Source: SZUA-287 sp036397975
GTDB lineage: Bacteria > Bacteroidota > Ignavibacteria > UBA10030 > UBA6906
DNA: 30,419 nucleotides
Assembly (NCBI GenBank): GCA_036397975.1
Contig: DASWHW010000171.1
Coordinates: 1-30,419, forward strand
Reading direction: 5' to 3'
Part shown: positions 1-7,701 of the stretch, in pieces
How the letters are laid out: each line of letters opens with the position of its first letter
Numbering within the stretch: position 1 is the first letter of the stretch
The notes under the pieces: model-generated
Database searches by the model: none
The model's input: the letters and a program-made list of their open reading frames with translations, nothing else
Told to the model about the DNA's origin: nothing
Made by a program: the position numbers and the translations under genes

Positions 1-1
1 T

Positions 2-376
2 TCTTGGGATACTTCTCCCATTTATGGCCAAAGCGGAGGAAAACGTGAGGATGAGTTTCCTCTGCGCATTGGAGCAGGCGTATCATGGAAACTTCCCGAT
101 AGCATCGGTATCGTCTCACTAGACATTGAAGGTACGAACAAAAAAACAATTCAAATGCGGGCCGGCATCGAAATCCCGATCATCCCGGATGTATTTGTTC
201 GTGCCGGTATCGATCGGGTTGACCTCAAAGAGTCCGGCGCTGGGGTCAAGCCCTCTATTGGGTTTTCAATCCAGAGGAACATAGACGACTGGGTTCCTTC
301 AATACACTATGTATTCGTTCTGGAACCGTTTACAAATTCCGGCATTCATGTGATCTCTCTATCAGCAAACTTTTGA
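2..376 (+). CDS. PorV/PorQ-like outer-membrane barrel protein, C-terminal part
   Basis: The reading frame is open from the left edge, so only the last 124 residues are present and the start lies outside the window. The visible part has the alternating short strands of an outer-membrane beta-barrel (for example IGAGVSWKLP, IVSLDIEG, RAGIEIPIIPDVFVRAGID, IHVISLSANF) and ends in a phenylalanine, as many outer-membrane barrels do. The next gene is a clear PorV/PorQ-type protein that starts at or just after this stop codon, so the two are probably co-transcribed and may be related barrels. Assignment to the PorV/PorQ (UPF0164-like) group is inferred from the barrel pattern and this neighbour; the diagnostic N-terminus is missing, so a different barrel family is possible. 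Confidence 0.6.
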   Translation, partial: SWDTSPIYGQSGGKREDEFPLRIGAGVSWKLPDSIGIVSLDIEGTNKKTIQMRAGIEIPIIPDVFVRAGIDRVDLKESGAGVKPSIGFSIQRNIDDWVPSIHYVFVLEPFTNSGIHVISLSANF

Positions 377-384
377 AAACCCTC

Positions 385-1299
385 ATGACCATACTTCGTA
401 TCTCTTTTTCGTTAGTCATTCTTCTTGCGTTCGTTCATGGACCATTCGCATTCGCTGGGTCGTCGGCGCTTTCTTTTCTCAAACTGGGAGTGTCTGCACG
501 CACGCTTGCAATGGGTGATGCCGGCTCAGCACTTCTCAGCGGCGCTTCCGCTACGTACTATAATCCGGCGGGACTTTTCGGCGTCGACGAAGGGTCGGAT
601 GTTCTCCTGATGCATAAAGAGTGGCTCACGGATACTCGCATGCAGTTTCTGGGAGCAAGTACGTCGCTCGGCGAGAATGGAGCCTTGGGTTTTTCTCTCA
701 CTCATTTGACAATCTCTGGGATAGAGATTCGGACGAAACCAGGCCCGGCGGACGGAAACTTTACCGCACGTGATTTCGGCGTGGGTATTTCCTATGCGCA
801 TAGAATCTCTGGTGATGTCACACTGGGGCTGACGGGAAAATACCTTCTTGAAAAAATATTTGTCGACAACACGGGCGGAATTGCTTTTGATATAGGTGGA
901 AGGTGGAAAACCCCGTTCGACAATCTCGTTATCGGTGGCGTCGTAGCAAACATCGGTTCGATGAATGCCTTGCGCAATGAAAGACCTCGACTCCCAACAC
1001 TTGGGCGCATCGGGGCGGCTTATACAAACAAGATCTCAACATTGCAATCGATCTACAGCATCGCAATTGACCTGGAACAGGATTTCCCTGCCTCACAAAG
1101 CTACGTCAAGTTTGGAGGCGAGATTTTTTATCAGGATCTTCTTGCAGTGCGCGCGGGATATTTTGCCGGGGCGGATGCCCGGGGCTTCAGTGCAGGATTG
1201 GGGATCGTCTATTCCCTCTTCTCGTTCGACTATGCGTTTGCACCTCTCCTTGCCGATTTGGGAAACACACACACGCTATCACTTTCGATTAGAATTTGA
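385..1299 (+). CDS. PorV/PorQ family outer-membrane protein
   Basis: The 304-residue protein has a signal peptide (hydrophobic ISFSLVILLAFVHG, then AFAG) followed by the PorV/PorQ-family signature: FLKLGVSARTLAMGDAGSA and then a TYYNPAGL-type motif. The remainder reads as amphipathic barrel strands and ends LSLSIRI. Members of this family are outer-membrane barrels; PorV itself is a shuttle or pore component of the type IX secretion system, but most family members have no assigned role. The ATG at 385 is chosen; a TTG at 373 that overlaps the preceding stop codon is an alternative and adds four residues including a lysine. It sits between another barrel fragment and a thioredoxin-like gene whose start follows within 10 bases, which suggests one transcript. 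Two proteins elsewhere in the window carry type IX-type sorting domains, consistent with but not proof of a secretion role. Confidence 0.8.
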   Translation: MTILRISFSLVILLAFVHGPFAFAGSSALSFLKLGVSARTLAMGDAGSALLSGASATYYNPAGLFGVDEGSDVLLMHKEWLTDTRMQFLGASTSLGENGALGFSLTHLTISGIEIRTKPGPADGNFTARDFGVGISYAHRISGDVTLGLTGKYLLEKIFVDNTGGIAFDIGGRWKTPFDNLVIGGVVANIGSMNALRNERPRLPTLGRIGAAYTNKISTLQSIYSIAIDLEQDFPASQSYVKFGGEIFYQDLLAVRAGYFAGADARGFSAGLGIVYSLFSFDYAFAPLLADLGNTHTLSLSIRI

Positions 1300-1307
1300 G
1301 TTTATCC

Positions 1308-1808
1308 ATGAAGAACCAAATGATTCTCCGGAGAGCAGTCTACAGTATCTTGATCGGCTTGATGTCGACATCTTCGTTTTCTCTTGCCGGAGAGAAGATT
1401 ATCTGGCGGGAGTTTGGTGAGGGAGTTGCGCTTGCCGCCAAAACCAAAAAGAAAATTATCATCGACGTCTATACCGAATGGTGCGGGTGGTGCAAGACGA
1501 TGGATGCGAAGACATATGCAAATGGAGATGTTGCGAAGTATCTCAACCAGCACTACGTTGCCGTTAAACTCAACGCTGAGTCTGCGGACAAGATAGTGTA
1601 TGACGGCGAATCGATGTCGAAACAGGAGTTCTCTTCAGCGTTCGGAATCTCCGGTTTCCCAAGCACACTATTCCTCAATACCGACGGAAAACCGATCACC
1701 ATTTACCCGGGCTACGCAGAACCCGATATGTTCAAGGATATCCTTCGCTACGTCGCGGAGGATCACTACGCCAGCATTTCCTTCAATCAGTTCCGCGAGA
1801 AGAAGTAG
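1308..1808 (+). CDS. Exported thioredoxin-fold protein (WCGWC)
   Basis: This 166-residue protein has an N-terminal hydrophobic signal (AVYSILIGLMSTSSFSLAG) and then a thioredoxin fold: IIIDVYTEWCGWCKTMD carries the redox pair C59 and C62, and the cis-proline region appears as GISGFPSTLFLN. The two-Cys active site with flanking tryptophans resembles the DUF255/thioredoxin_7 and DsbD-gamma-like proteins that handle disulfides in the periplasm. The start is placed at ATG 1308; a TTG at 1296 would overlap the previous stop and an ATG at 1320 is also possible. It follows the PorV-like gene by nine bases, so it is probably co-transcribed and could act on envelope proteins. The exact substrate is unknown. 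Confidence 0.8.
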   Translation: MKNQMILRRAVYSILIGLMSTSSFSLAGEKIIWREFGEGVALAAKTKKKIIIDVYTEWCGWCKTMDAKTYANGDVAKYLNQHYVAVKLNAESADKIVYDGESMSKQEFSSAFGISGFPSTLFLNTDGKPITIYPGYAEPDMFKDILRYVAEDHYASISFNQFREKK

Positions 1809-1848
1809 GGCAATCGTCCCGATTATCCGCTAAGCCTTTGCTCACCTA

Positions 1849-3093
1849 TTAGAATGATTTTGGTCCTGTCTCAATTAAGGAACCATGTGGGAGGCCTCCC
1901 CATTCCCCTCCATCCCTCACCCTCAATACTTCAGACACAATCGCATCAAGGTCAATCATCTGAATGCACTCCAACTCGTAGGGGCATCTGCGCTTCCAAC
2001 ACGGCGAGCACGACAGGTCATGAGGAACAAGCTTGATACCCCGGTCAAACAAGTCGATCTCGGAGGAACAACTCACACCAAACCAAACGATGACATGCTT
2101 TCTCAAGCCAATCGCAGCATGCATCCCGAATGAATCGCCCGAAATAACGACGTCACACACATCAATGTACACAAGCCCCTTCCGCAAACCATCTCTCGTT
2201 GGCGTGCTGAGCGCCTTATCGCCAACCCGTCGAGCTATTTCTGCGTTGCGTTGCGTGTCTTCCGGACCCCCGAGCAAGAGCAGTTGAATCCTGGGTGTTT
2301 CTGCAAGTCGTTCAATTAAGGCAACGTGCTGGTCGATCGTCATTTTCTTGTTGGGATACAACTCAGAACATCCCGTATTGAACCCAACGATCAGGCTTCT
2401 GTTCTCCAGTCCATGTTGCGATCTAAATCCGCGCTCGAAAGCCTCTTCTTCTTTCGTGAAGGCAAGGATGTAATCATCACGTGAATACTCCAATCCAAAT
2501 TCTTCACACAGTAGTTGCGGTACGCTCTTTGTGTTGACACGAAACTTCAGATGGTCATCCAGCCCGAGGATGTAATTCTCCTTGGCTTCTTTGTTCAGTG
2601 GAACGATTTGGCCCCGCGGATTCAGTCCAAAACCAAGCTTCGCGGAAGATCTAAGCGAATTCATGAAGGCACACGATCTTTCGGATTTGTCTACGTTCAA
2701 TACAACGTCAAATTTCATTTGTTGGAGAACCAGCCAGCTTTCCGGTTCCCACACGTACACGCGGTCAAGATAGGGGTTGTTTGCCAGCAGAGGTGCCGAG
2801 ACTCTGAGCGTTATCCATGAAATGTGGCTCTCTGGATATTTTCTTTTCAGTGAAGGAAGAATCGAAGTGGTGACAAGAACATTCCCCATCGCATCGAGAT
2901 TGATAACCAGAATCCTCTTTCCGATTGGATCGAAATCAACGCACTCCTTGTAACATTGTGTGTTTGGAAAGCACGGTTTGTACCCCCCGAAATGCTTGCA
3001 TGCGGGAATGCCGATTTTCTGCGGCAATAAACGCTCTTGGAAGATTCTTTCTTTAACAGGAGATTTCTTTTTTTTCTTAGACTTCGCAGCCAT
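1849..3093 (-). CDS. Glycosyltransferase family 9 (heptosyltransferase-like) protein
   Basis: GT9 enzymes transfer heptose or related sugars from nucleotide donors during lipopolysaccharide or surface-glycan assembly at the inner face of the inner membrane. The 414-residue protein shows the typical N-terminal Rossmann start, RILVINLDAMGNVLVTTSILP (residues 60-80), and the C-terminal donor-binding region with ISGDSFGMHAAIGL (317-330). It has a lysine-rich N-terminus and two four-cysteine groups: C32, C41, C47, C51 before the catalytic fold and C362, C365, C370, C376 near the end (CSPCWKRRCP). Similar cysteine groups occur in a subset of GT9 proteins and may bind metal or form disulfides. It lies 64 bases downstream of the endonuclease III gene on the same strand. 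Family is secure; sugar specificity cannot be read from sequence. Confidence 0.88.
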   Translation of the reverse strand: MAAKSKKKKKSPVKERIFQERLLPQKIGIPACKHFGGYKPCFPNTQCYKECVDFDPIGKRILVINLDAMGNVLVTTSILPSLKRKYPESHISWITLRVSAPLLANNPYLDRVYVWEPESWLVLQQMKFDVVLNVDKSERSCAFMNSLRSSAKLGFGLNPRGQIVPLNKEAKENYILGLDDHLKFRVNTKSVPQLLCEEFGLEYSRDDYILAFTKEEEAFERGFRSQHGLENRSLIVGFNTGCSELYPNKKMTIDQHVALIERLAETPRIQLLLLGGPEDTQRNAEIARRVGDKALSTPTRDGLRKGLVYIDVCDVVISGDSFGMHAAIGLRKHVIVWFGVSCSSEIDLFDRGIKLVPHDLSCSPCWKRRCPYELECIQMIDLDAIVSEVLRVRDGGEWGGLPHGSLIETGPKSF

Positions 3094-3157
3094 TGAACCT
3101 GCTTTTTAGAATGGATGGTGAAAAAGTATTCATAACATGAAAGAATAGCAACAAGCT

Positions 3158-3946
3158 TTAGCCTGCGCCTGCAACATTATCCAATATCATAAAGTCGTGA
3201 TTGGTCCCTCGCTCGTTGAACGTCGCAGTTGTCCGCTCGGACTTTCCTACAAAACTGCATCGTCTGTAGAATGGACAGCTTCCGCAATACGGCCGATGCG
3301 ACCTGCAGATTCTTCGCCCAAAGCGAATTAGATTGGTGTGAAAGGAGTATCCTCTCCCCCGCGGTATTAATCCCTTCATTTGTTGAAACGTCTCTGCAGG
3401 CGTTTTGGCGTTGGGCGCTAGCGCAAGGCGAGTGCAGATTCTGTGAACGTGAGTGTCAACGGGGAATACATCCCGTTTGAGAGAAAACAGTAACACGCAG
3501 GCAGCGGTCTTTACTCCCACCCCGTTTATTTCTGTCAACTCGCGCAGTATCGTGTTGGTCGTTCGCTTCCTGATGGATTCAAGTGAATACCTTCCGTATC
3601 GCCTCTTTACCATCGCTAGTGCGTCCTGGATTTGTTGCGCCTTTTGATTGGCCATTCCGCCCGATCGAATCGTGGCAACAATATTACTCCGTCGTGCGGT
3701 AGCCGTACCCTTCCACGTGGGAAACCGGGTCCGCAGCGAACGGTATGCCCTGTGGCTGTTTTTGTCGTTGGTGTTCTGCGACAGGATGGTGGCAATCAGC
3801 ATTTCCAGAGGGGTGGGTGTGCGGGGTGGTTGCTTTGGTTTTCCTAGCATCCGCTCCAACGCACGCGACACATCCCTGATCCGCCGACGTAATGCTGCAT
3901 CTTCGGTGCTCGATATTCTAGGATGTTTCTTTCTCCCCGCTGCCAT
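3158..3946 (-). CDS. nth: Endonuclease III-like DNA glycosylase/AP lyase
   Basis: Endonuclease III removes oxidised pyrimidines from DNA and nicks the resulting abasic site in base-excision repair. The 262-residue protein has the helix-hairpin-helix EINGVGVKTAACVL with the catalytic lysine position, the catalytic aspartate in FPVDTHVHR, and a complete C-terminal 4Fe-4S loop with the family spacing C-x6-C-x2-C-x5-C (CRSHRPYCGSCPFYRRC). The start at 3946 (MAAGRKKHP) is chosen because it begins 5 bases after the aspartokinase stop codon; the same frame stays open further upstream to 4144, but that would run inside aspartokinase. The N-terminus is Arg/Lys-rich and the C-terminal tail runs about 30 residues past the cluster. 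It may be a paralogue of the housekeeping enzyme rather than the only one; the gene symbol is therefore by family. Confidence 0.88.
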   Translation of the reverse strand: MAAGRKKHPRISSTEDAALRRRIRDVSRALERMLGKPKQPPRTPTPLEMLIATILSQNTNDKNSHRAYRSLRTRFPTWKGTATARRSNIVATIRSGGMANQKAQQIQDALAMVKRRYGRYSLESIRKRTTNTILRELTEINGVGVKTAACVLLFSLKRDVFPVDTHVHRICTRLALAPNAKTPAETFQQMKGLIPRGRGYSFHTNLIRFGRRICRSHRPYCGSCPFYRRCSFVGKSERTTATFNERGTNHDFMILDNVAGAG

Positions 3947-3951
3947 TGTTA

Positions 3952-5307
3952 TCAGCCTGCCATGGGAAAAAGCGCATCGTGAATTGCCTGGACTACTTCC
4001 TTCACATTTTCTGATTGGAGGAGGACAAGAAGGCTTCGATCGGATGCTCCGTACGAAATCATTCGGACGTTCGAGGTACCAAGAGACACAAACAGGCTGG
4101 ACAATAACCTCGGCACTTCCTGGAGACGGTTGCCGACGATGCAAATACTCGAAAACCCCTTTTCAATTGAAATCATACCCACCGTCTGCAGCTCTCCCTG
4201 GAGACCGTCGCCGAGAAGGCATTCATCGAAGATGCCAATGAATCCATATTCCGATGTGGCAATTGCACCGAGGGGAATACCGTTCCGGTTCAGCACCCTA
4301 TAGATACTTTCCCAAAACATATATTGATCATGACGTTCACGTGGAGAACATCGCAACGCGCAGACATTCTGTTTTACCACAATCGAGCTGATTCTTGGAC
4401 GAGATTCGTCCATCACTTTCACGAGCGTGCCCGACCCCGTTCGGTTTGAGTTCAGAATCTGAACGGGGATCTTTTTTTCCATCACTGGAAGCATAGTGCT
4501 TGGATGAAGAACCTTCGCCCCGAAATAGGAAAGCTCGAAGGCTTCCTCAAAGGATATTTCGTTAAGTTTCTGTGTCCCTTCCACGATGCGCGGATCTGCG
4601 GTCAGGATACCGTCCACATCTGTCCAGATTTGTACCACCTTTGCGTCCATTGCGGCACCGATGATCGACGCCGAATAGTCTGAGCTCTCCCGTCCCATTG
4701 TTGTATATCTGCCGGATTGGGTGACGCCGATGAAGCCCTGCGTCACCGGGATTTTCCCCTGCTCAAGGAGAGGATGGATCGTGGTGTGAAGAAGCTGGGC
4801 AACCTGCGCCATCAACGGATGAGCGTTGCCAAAGTGATCGTCGGTGATCATGAACTCTTTTGCATCGATCCACTCCGCATCGAGACCCGCTTCCTGAAGA
4901 CCAGCCGCAACGATTCGAGAAGAAAGACGTTCTCCGTAGGAACAGATTGCGTCCGTCGTGCGCGGAGTGAGTTCTCGAAGCGAAGCCACTCCCTGAACCA
5001 GAATTTTTATTTCACTCACGTAGTCATGAATAATCCCCTCAATCTCCTTCGCATTCGCGCGCGAAGTCAGAAGATTGTCAATAATCGTCCCATGTCTTGC
5101 GAAGAGGTCTGTAAGGATTTTCTCTGCCCCTTCGCGATCGCCCGTGGCAGCAGTGTGGGCAATCATTTCCAGTTGATTCGTCGCTTGAGCAATCGCCGAG
5201 ATGACAACAACCGGAGATTGAGAACGATGGTCGTGGACTATCCTGACCACTCTTCTCATTGCAGCGGCATCTTGATTCGACGTGCCGCCGAATTTCATAA
5301 TTATCAT
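3952..5307 (-). CDS. lysC: Aspartokinase (monofunctional)
   Basis: Aspartokinase phosphorylates aspartate as the first step toward lysine, threonine, methionine and diaminopimelate. The 451-residue protein opens with MIIMKFGGTS (the KFGGTS nucleotide/substrate motif), and later shows CSYGERLSS, TTMGRESSDYSA and WTDVDGILTADPR, all typical of the amino-acid kinase domain. The last 140 or so residues have the character of paired ACT domains (for example YRVLNRNGIPLGAIATSE and GMISIEKGFSSICIVG), so feedback control by an end-product amino acid is likely. Length fits a monofunctional enzyme with no homoserine dehydrogenase fusion. The first ATG is used; M4 is also possible. Its stop lies 5 bases from the endonuclease III start. 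A possible promoter is noted at 5351-5379. Confidence 0.95.
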   Translation of the reverse strand: MIIMKFGGTSNQDAAAMRRVVRIVHDHRSQSPVVVISAIAQATNQLEMIAHTAATGDREGAEKILTDLFARHGTIIDNLLTSRANAKEIEGIIHDYVSEIKILVQGVASLRELTPRTTDAICSYGERLSSRIVAAGLQEAGLDAEWIDAKEFMITDDHFGNAHPLMAQVAQLLHTTIHPLLEQGKIPVTQGFIGVTQSGRYTTMGRESSDYSASIIGAAMDAKVVQIWTDVDGILTADPRIVEGTQKLNEISFEEAFELSYFGAKVLHPSTMLPVMEKKIPVQILNSNRTGSGTLVKVMDESRPRISSIVVKQNVCALRCSPRERHDQYMFWESIYRVLNRNGIPLGAIATSEYGFIGIFDECLLGDGLQGELQTVGMISIEKGFSSICIVGNRLQEVPRLLSSLFVSLGTSNVRMISYGASDRSLLVLLQSENVKEVVQAIHDALFPMAG

Positions 5308-5350
5308 TAGAGGAACCAGCGTCAGGGAAAAGATAGGTTTCTATGGCAGG

Positions 5351-5379
5351 AATATATTGAACGGGCGAGCTGAAAACAA
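5351..5379 (-). promoter_or_regulatory. Possible sigma70-type promoter for aspartokinase
   Basis: Read on the minus strand, TTGTTT (5374-5379) and TATATT (5351-5356) are separated by exactly 17 bases. The -10 matches consensus at five of six positions and the -35 at three of six. A start near 5344 would give a leader of about 40 bases before the aspartokinase ATG at 5307. This is a pattern match only; the group often uses a primary sigma factor with a different consensus. Confidence 0.3.
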
Positions 5380-5437
5380 CCAATGCGAGGGCCGTGTAGA
5401 TATGCTAGTCAACAGGACCACGTGTTGGAATTCCTTT

Positions 5438-5956
5438 TCAATGCGTCCTATTCACTGAGTTCTCTTCGCCGGGCCAGACAACGTCGCGAAACCATGTGTC
5501 AAGCAAATCCTGAAATGTCATAGTCCTCTTGATGGTTGGTTCCACCTGATCTACCTGCCAGGAATATGGTGAAGAGGAACAGACGCTTGTCGCGCAGGCG
5601 AGAAGCCGAGACGGAAACTCCACATGGATATTGGCCGGAACGATATGGTCGAATTGCTGTGCCAGCAAATTGTCGCAACTTGTGTTAGCGGCGCCAATAC
5701 CAGTGCACGCTAATGACTTGCAGAAGGCCAGTTTTAAATTTTCCATCGTGAAAGCACTGCGCGCATCGATGGTGAGGATGTCAATTGGTCGCGGACGAAT
5801 TTGTCGCTCAAGGAGCCGTTTCTTGACCTCAGCTTTTTTCTTAATGACTGCGATCTTCGAATTCTTACCCACTTTTGCTTTGGTGGGTCGCTTACCCTTG
5901 GCTTTCGCGCCAATGCTTTTCTTCACCGGCTTTTTCACCGCTTTGGCCGTTGGCAT
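5438..5956 (-). CDS. Unknown protein with Lys/Ala-rich basic N-terminus and five cysteines
   Basis: No family was recognised. The 172-residue protein divides into two parts. Residues 1-50 are extremely basic (AKAVKKPVKKSIGAKAKGK and on), like histone-H1-like or nucleoid-associated tails, which suggests nucleic-acid or polyanion binding. Residues 55-172 are a mixed region with cysteines at 79, 84, 94, 121 and 126 and a tryptophan-containing end. The start is strongly supported: AGGAGG sits six bases upstream of the ATG at 5956, one of the best ribosome-binding sites in the window. It is monocistronic or weakly linked, 130 bases before the aspartokinase gene and 540 bases after mnmA. The real gene product could be shorter if a frameshift were present; the composition change near residue 52 leaves that open. 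Confidence 0.5.
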   Translation of the reverse strand: MPTAKAVKKPVKKSIGAKAKGKRPTKAKVGKNSKIAVIKKKAEVKKRLLERQIRPRPIDILTIDARSAFTMENLKLAFCKSLACTGIGAANTSCDNLLAQQFDHIVPANIHVEFPSRLLACATSVCSSSPYSWQVDQVEPTIKRTMTFQDLLDTWFRDVVWPGEENSVNRTH

Positions 5957-6496
5957 TGTACCTCCTAGTGGTGGTGGAACAAGTTGTCACATCAAATGCT
6001 TCCTTTTATCAGAACCATTGATCTGTTTTTTTTGCCCTTCGAGCGAGTCCATGAGTTGAATGTTGAAGTGCAAGGGAAACAAAGAGAACCATTGCAAGAT
6101 GCCAGAAGGGTATCTTTCAGCTAGTCTGTGTGTCTTTACAACAGATGTTAACTTTGTCGAGAGGATGTTGAAGTCAATTCGAACGGCACGAGGTCTTAGC
6201 GATAGTACAAATGATTTCAGTGATAATCAAGCAATACGGTCGGATGGAATACTGAAGCAGTATGAATGGAAAAAAGAACCAAATTTTTGATTTTTAGAGA
6301 CAAATTGCGCAAAAGTGTTTCCACAGTCATGAACTTCATTCACTCCTGGAGTTGACTCGTCGAGAAGACCTTCAAAGAAAATGGTATCGAAATTCCGTTT
6401 CCTCGGCGTGATTTGCATATCAGGAGTGGGGTGCTTGCCGCAAAACAATCGGAGAATTAACCCAGAGGTTGGGAGGCAGAAACGGACAAGGGAACT
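5957..6496. other. 540-base region without a recognisable gene
   Basis: The stretch between mnmA and the Lys-rich gene contains only short open frames: one on the plus strand at 6060-6290 (76 residues, ATG start) and one on the minus strand at 6227-6448 (73 residues, TTG start). Neither has a convincing ribosome-binding site, a recognised motif or natural composition, and they overlap each other. No strong terminator hairpin was seen. The part next to 5956 must hold the promoter of the Lys-rich gene. The rest may be decayed coding sequence or an untranslated region. Confidence 0.5.
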
Positions 6497-7597
6497 CTAC
6501 CCTGCAGATTCAATGACACCACCCCCCACAACATCATTTTCTTCATAGAAAACAACAGATTGGCCCGGTGTAATTGCTCTCCGCTTTTCTTCAAAAACGA
6601 CTCTGATCTTTCCATTTTCTAATCGTTGGATGGTTGCTCTCCCACCTACATCCTTGTAACGAATCCGAGCATCCACGGACATCGGCTCACGACAATCCTC
6701 GTATTTCATCATGTTGACATTGGAGGCTAACAGCTCCGACTTGTAGAGCTGATCCTCAGCCCCTACTTCAATACGGTTGTTCTTGTAGTCAATGCTCGTC
6801 ACGTACACTGGTTCAGGACGAAAAACTCCGAGGCCCTTCCTCTGGCCGATCGTATAAAATGGAAATCCCCTGTGTTGACCGATGACTTCTCCCCCGGCCA
6901 CAATTTCTCCTCCAGCCAAAGACGAATCAAGCCAGGGGCGTTGCTCTTTCAGGAAACGTTCATAGTTGTCATCAGGAATAAAACAAATTTCGAAACTTTC
7001 CTTTTTGTCGGCACGGATCAGGCCGCGTTCCTCACCATAGGCACGCGACTCAGGCTTGGTCATATCTCCCAAAGGGAACATTGTTTTTTCGAGAGACTGC
7101 TGTGTCAGCCCCCAGAGAGCGTATGACTGGTCCTTGCCTTCATCGCGTCCTCGCGCAATGTAATAGCGTCCGTTGTCCTCGTTCTTGAGCACCTTTGCAT
7201 AGTGACCTGTCGCAATAAAATCCGCTCCCATCGAAATCGATTTCTTGATAAGCTCTTCCCACTTGATTTTTCGATTGCAAATCACGCAAGGATTCGGTGT
7301 CCTTCCATGCAGATACTCATCCACAAAATTGTCAATAACCTCTTCTTTGAATCTATCGCTGAAGTCAAGAACGTAGTGTGGAAAGCCCAATTTCATTGCT
7401 ACGGTCCGGGCATCGTTAATCCCGTCAAGGGAACAACAGCTGCTTTCATTTCCCTCGTTGCCACCCACATCCTCGTACCGGTAAGTCTTGATCGTAATTC
7501 CGATGAGGTCATAGCCCTCTTCTGCGAGAATTCCCGCAACGACCGAAGAATCCACGCCCCCACTCATCGCAACAACAACTTTCTGCTTCTTGCTCAC
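6497..7597 (-). CDS. mnmA: tRNA-specific 2-thiouridylase MnmA
   Basis: MnmA inserts sulfur at position 2 of the wobble uridine (U34) of Lys, Glu and Gln tRNAs. The 366-residue protein has the PP-loop ATP site VVVAMSGGVDSSVV (residues 7-20), the nucleophile region TPNPCVICNRKIKW with C104, the tRNA-recognition region GHYAKV, and the second catalytic cysteine C205 in SFEICFIPDD. The C-terminal beta-barrel includes YTIGQRKGLGV and the final RRAITPGQSVVFY motif. Length is that of the usual enzyme. It is divergent from the metallophosphoesterase gene, with about 100 bases between the starts, and is followed by a long gap. Confidence 0.96.
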   Translation of the reverse strand: MSKKQKVVVAMSGGVDSSVVAGILAEEGYDLIGITIKTYRYEDVGGNEGNESSCCSLDGINDARTVAMKLGFPHYVLDFSDRFKEEVIDNFVDEYLHGRTPNPCVICNRKIKWEELIKKSISMGADFIATGHYAKVLKNEDNGRYYIARGRDEGKDQSYALWGLTQQSLEKTMFPLGDMTKPESRAYGEERGLIRADKKESFEICFIPDDNYERFLKEQRPWLDSSLAGGEIVAGGEVIGQHRGFPFYTIGQRKGLGVFRPEPVYVTSIDYKNNRIEVGAEDQLYKSELLASNVNMMKYEDCREPMSVDARIRYKDVGGRATIQRLENGKIRVVFEEKRRAITPGQSVVFYEENDVVGGGVIESAG

Positions 7598-7701
7598 TTT
7601 GTCTTCCGAATGATCATTATAGGAAAATGTACGGAAAAGCTCGTTTCACCACAACCAGGTCTTGATTTCTCTTGGATATCTCACCACATTAACTTCACCT
7701 T

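Noticed and set aside
3947..4144. A 66-residue N-terminal extension of endonuclease III
   Set aside because: It lies inside the aspartokinase reading region, and the family start fits 3946, just after the aspartokinase stop.
3648..4241. A 197-residue open frame on the plus strand
   Set aside because: It lies antisense to the endonuclease III and aspartokinase genes, both of which carry clear catalytic motifs.
4717..5310. A 197-residue open frame on the plus strand
   Set aside because: It is fully antisense to aspartokinase, and its composition (Arg/Asn/Ser rich, no motif) is that of a shadow frame.
6060..6290. A possible 76-residue plus-strand gene
   Set aside because: It has no convincing ribosome-binding site or motif and overlaps an equally weak frame on the other strand.
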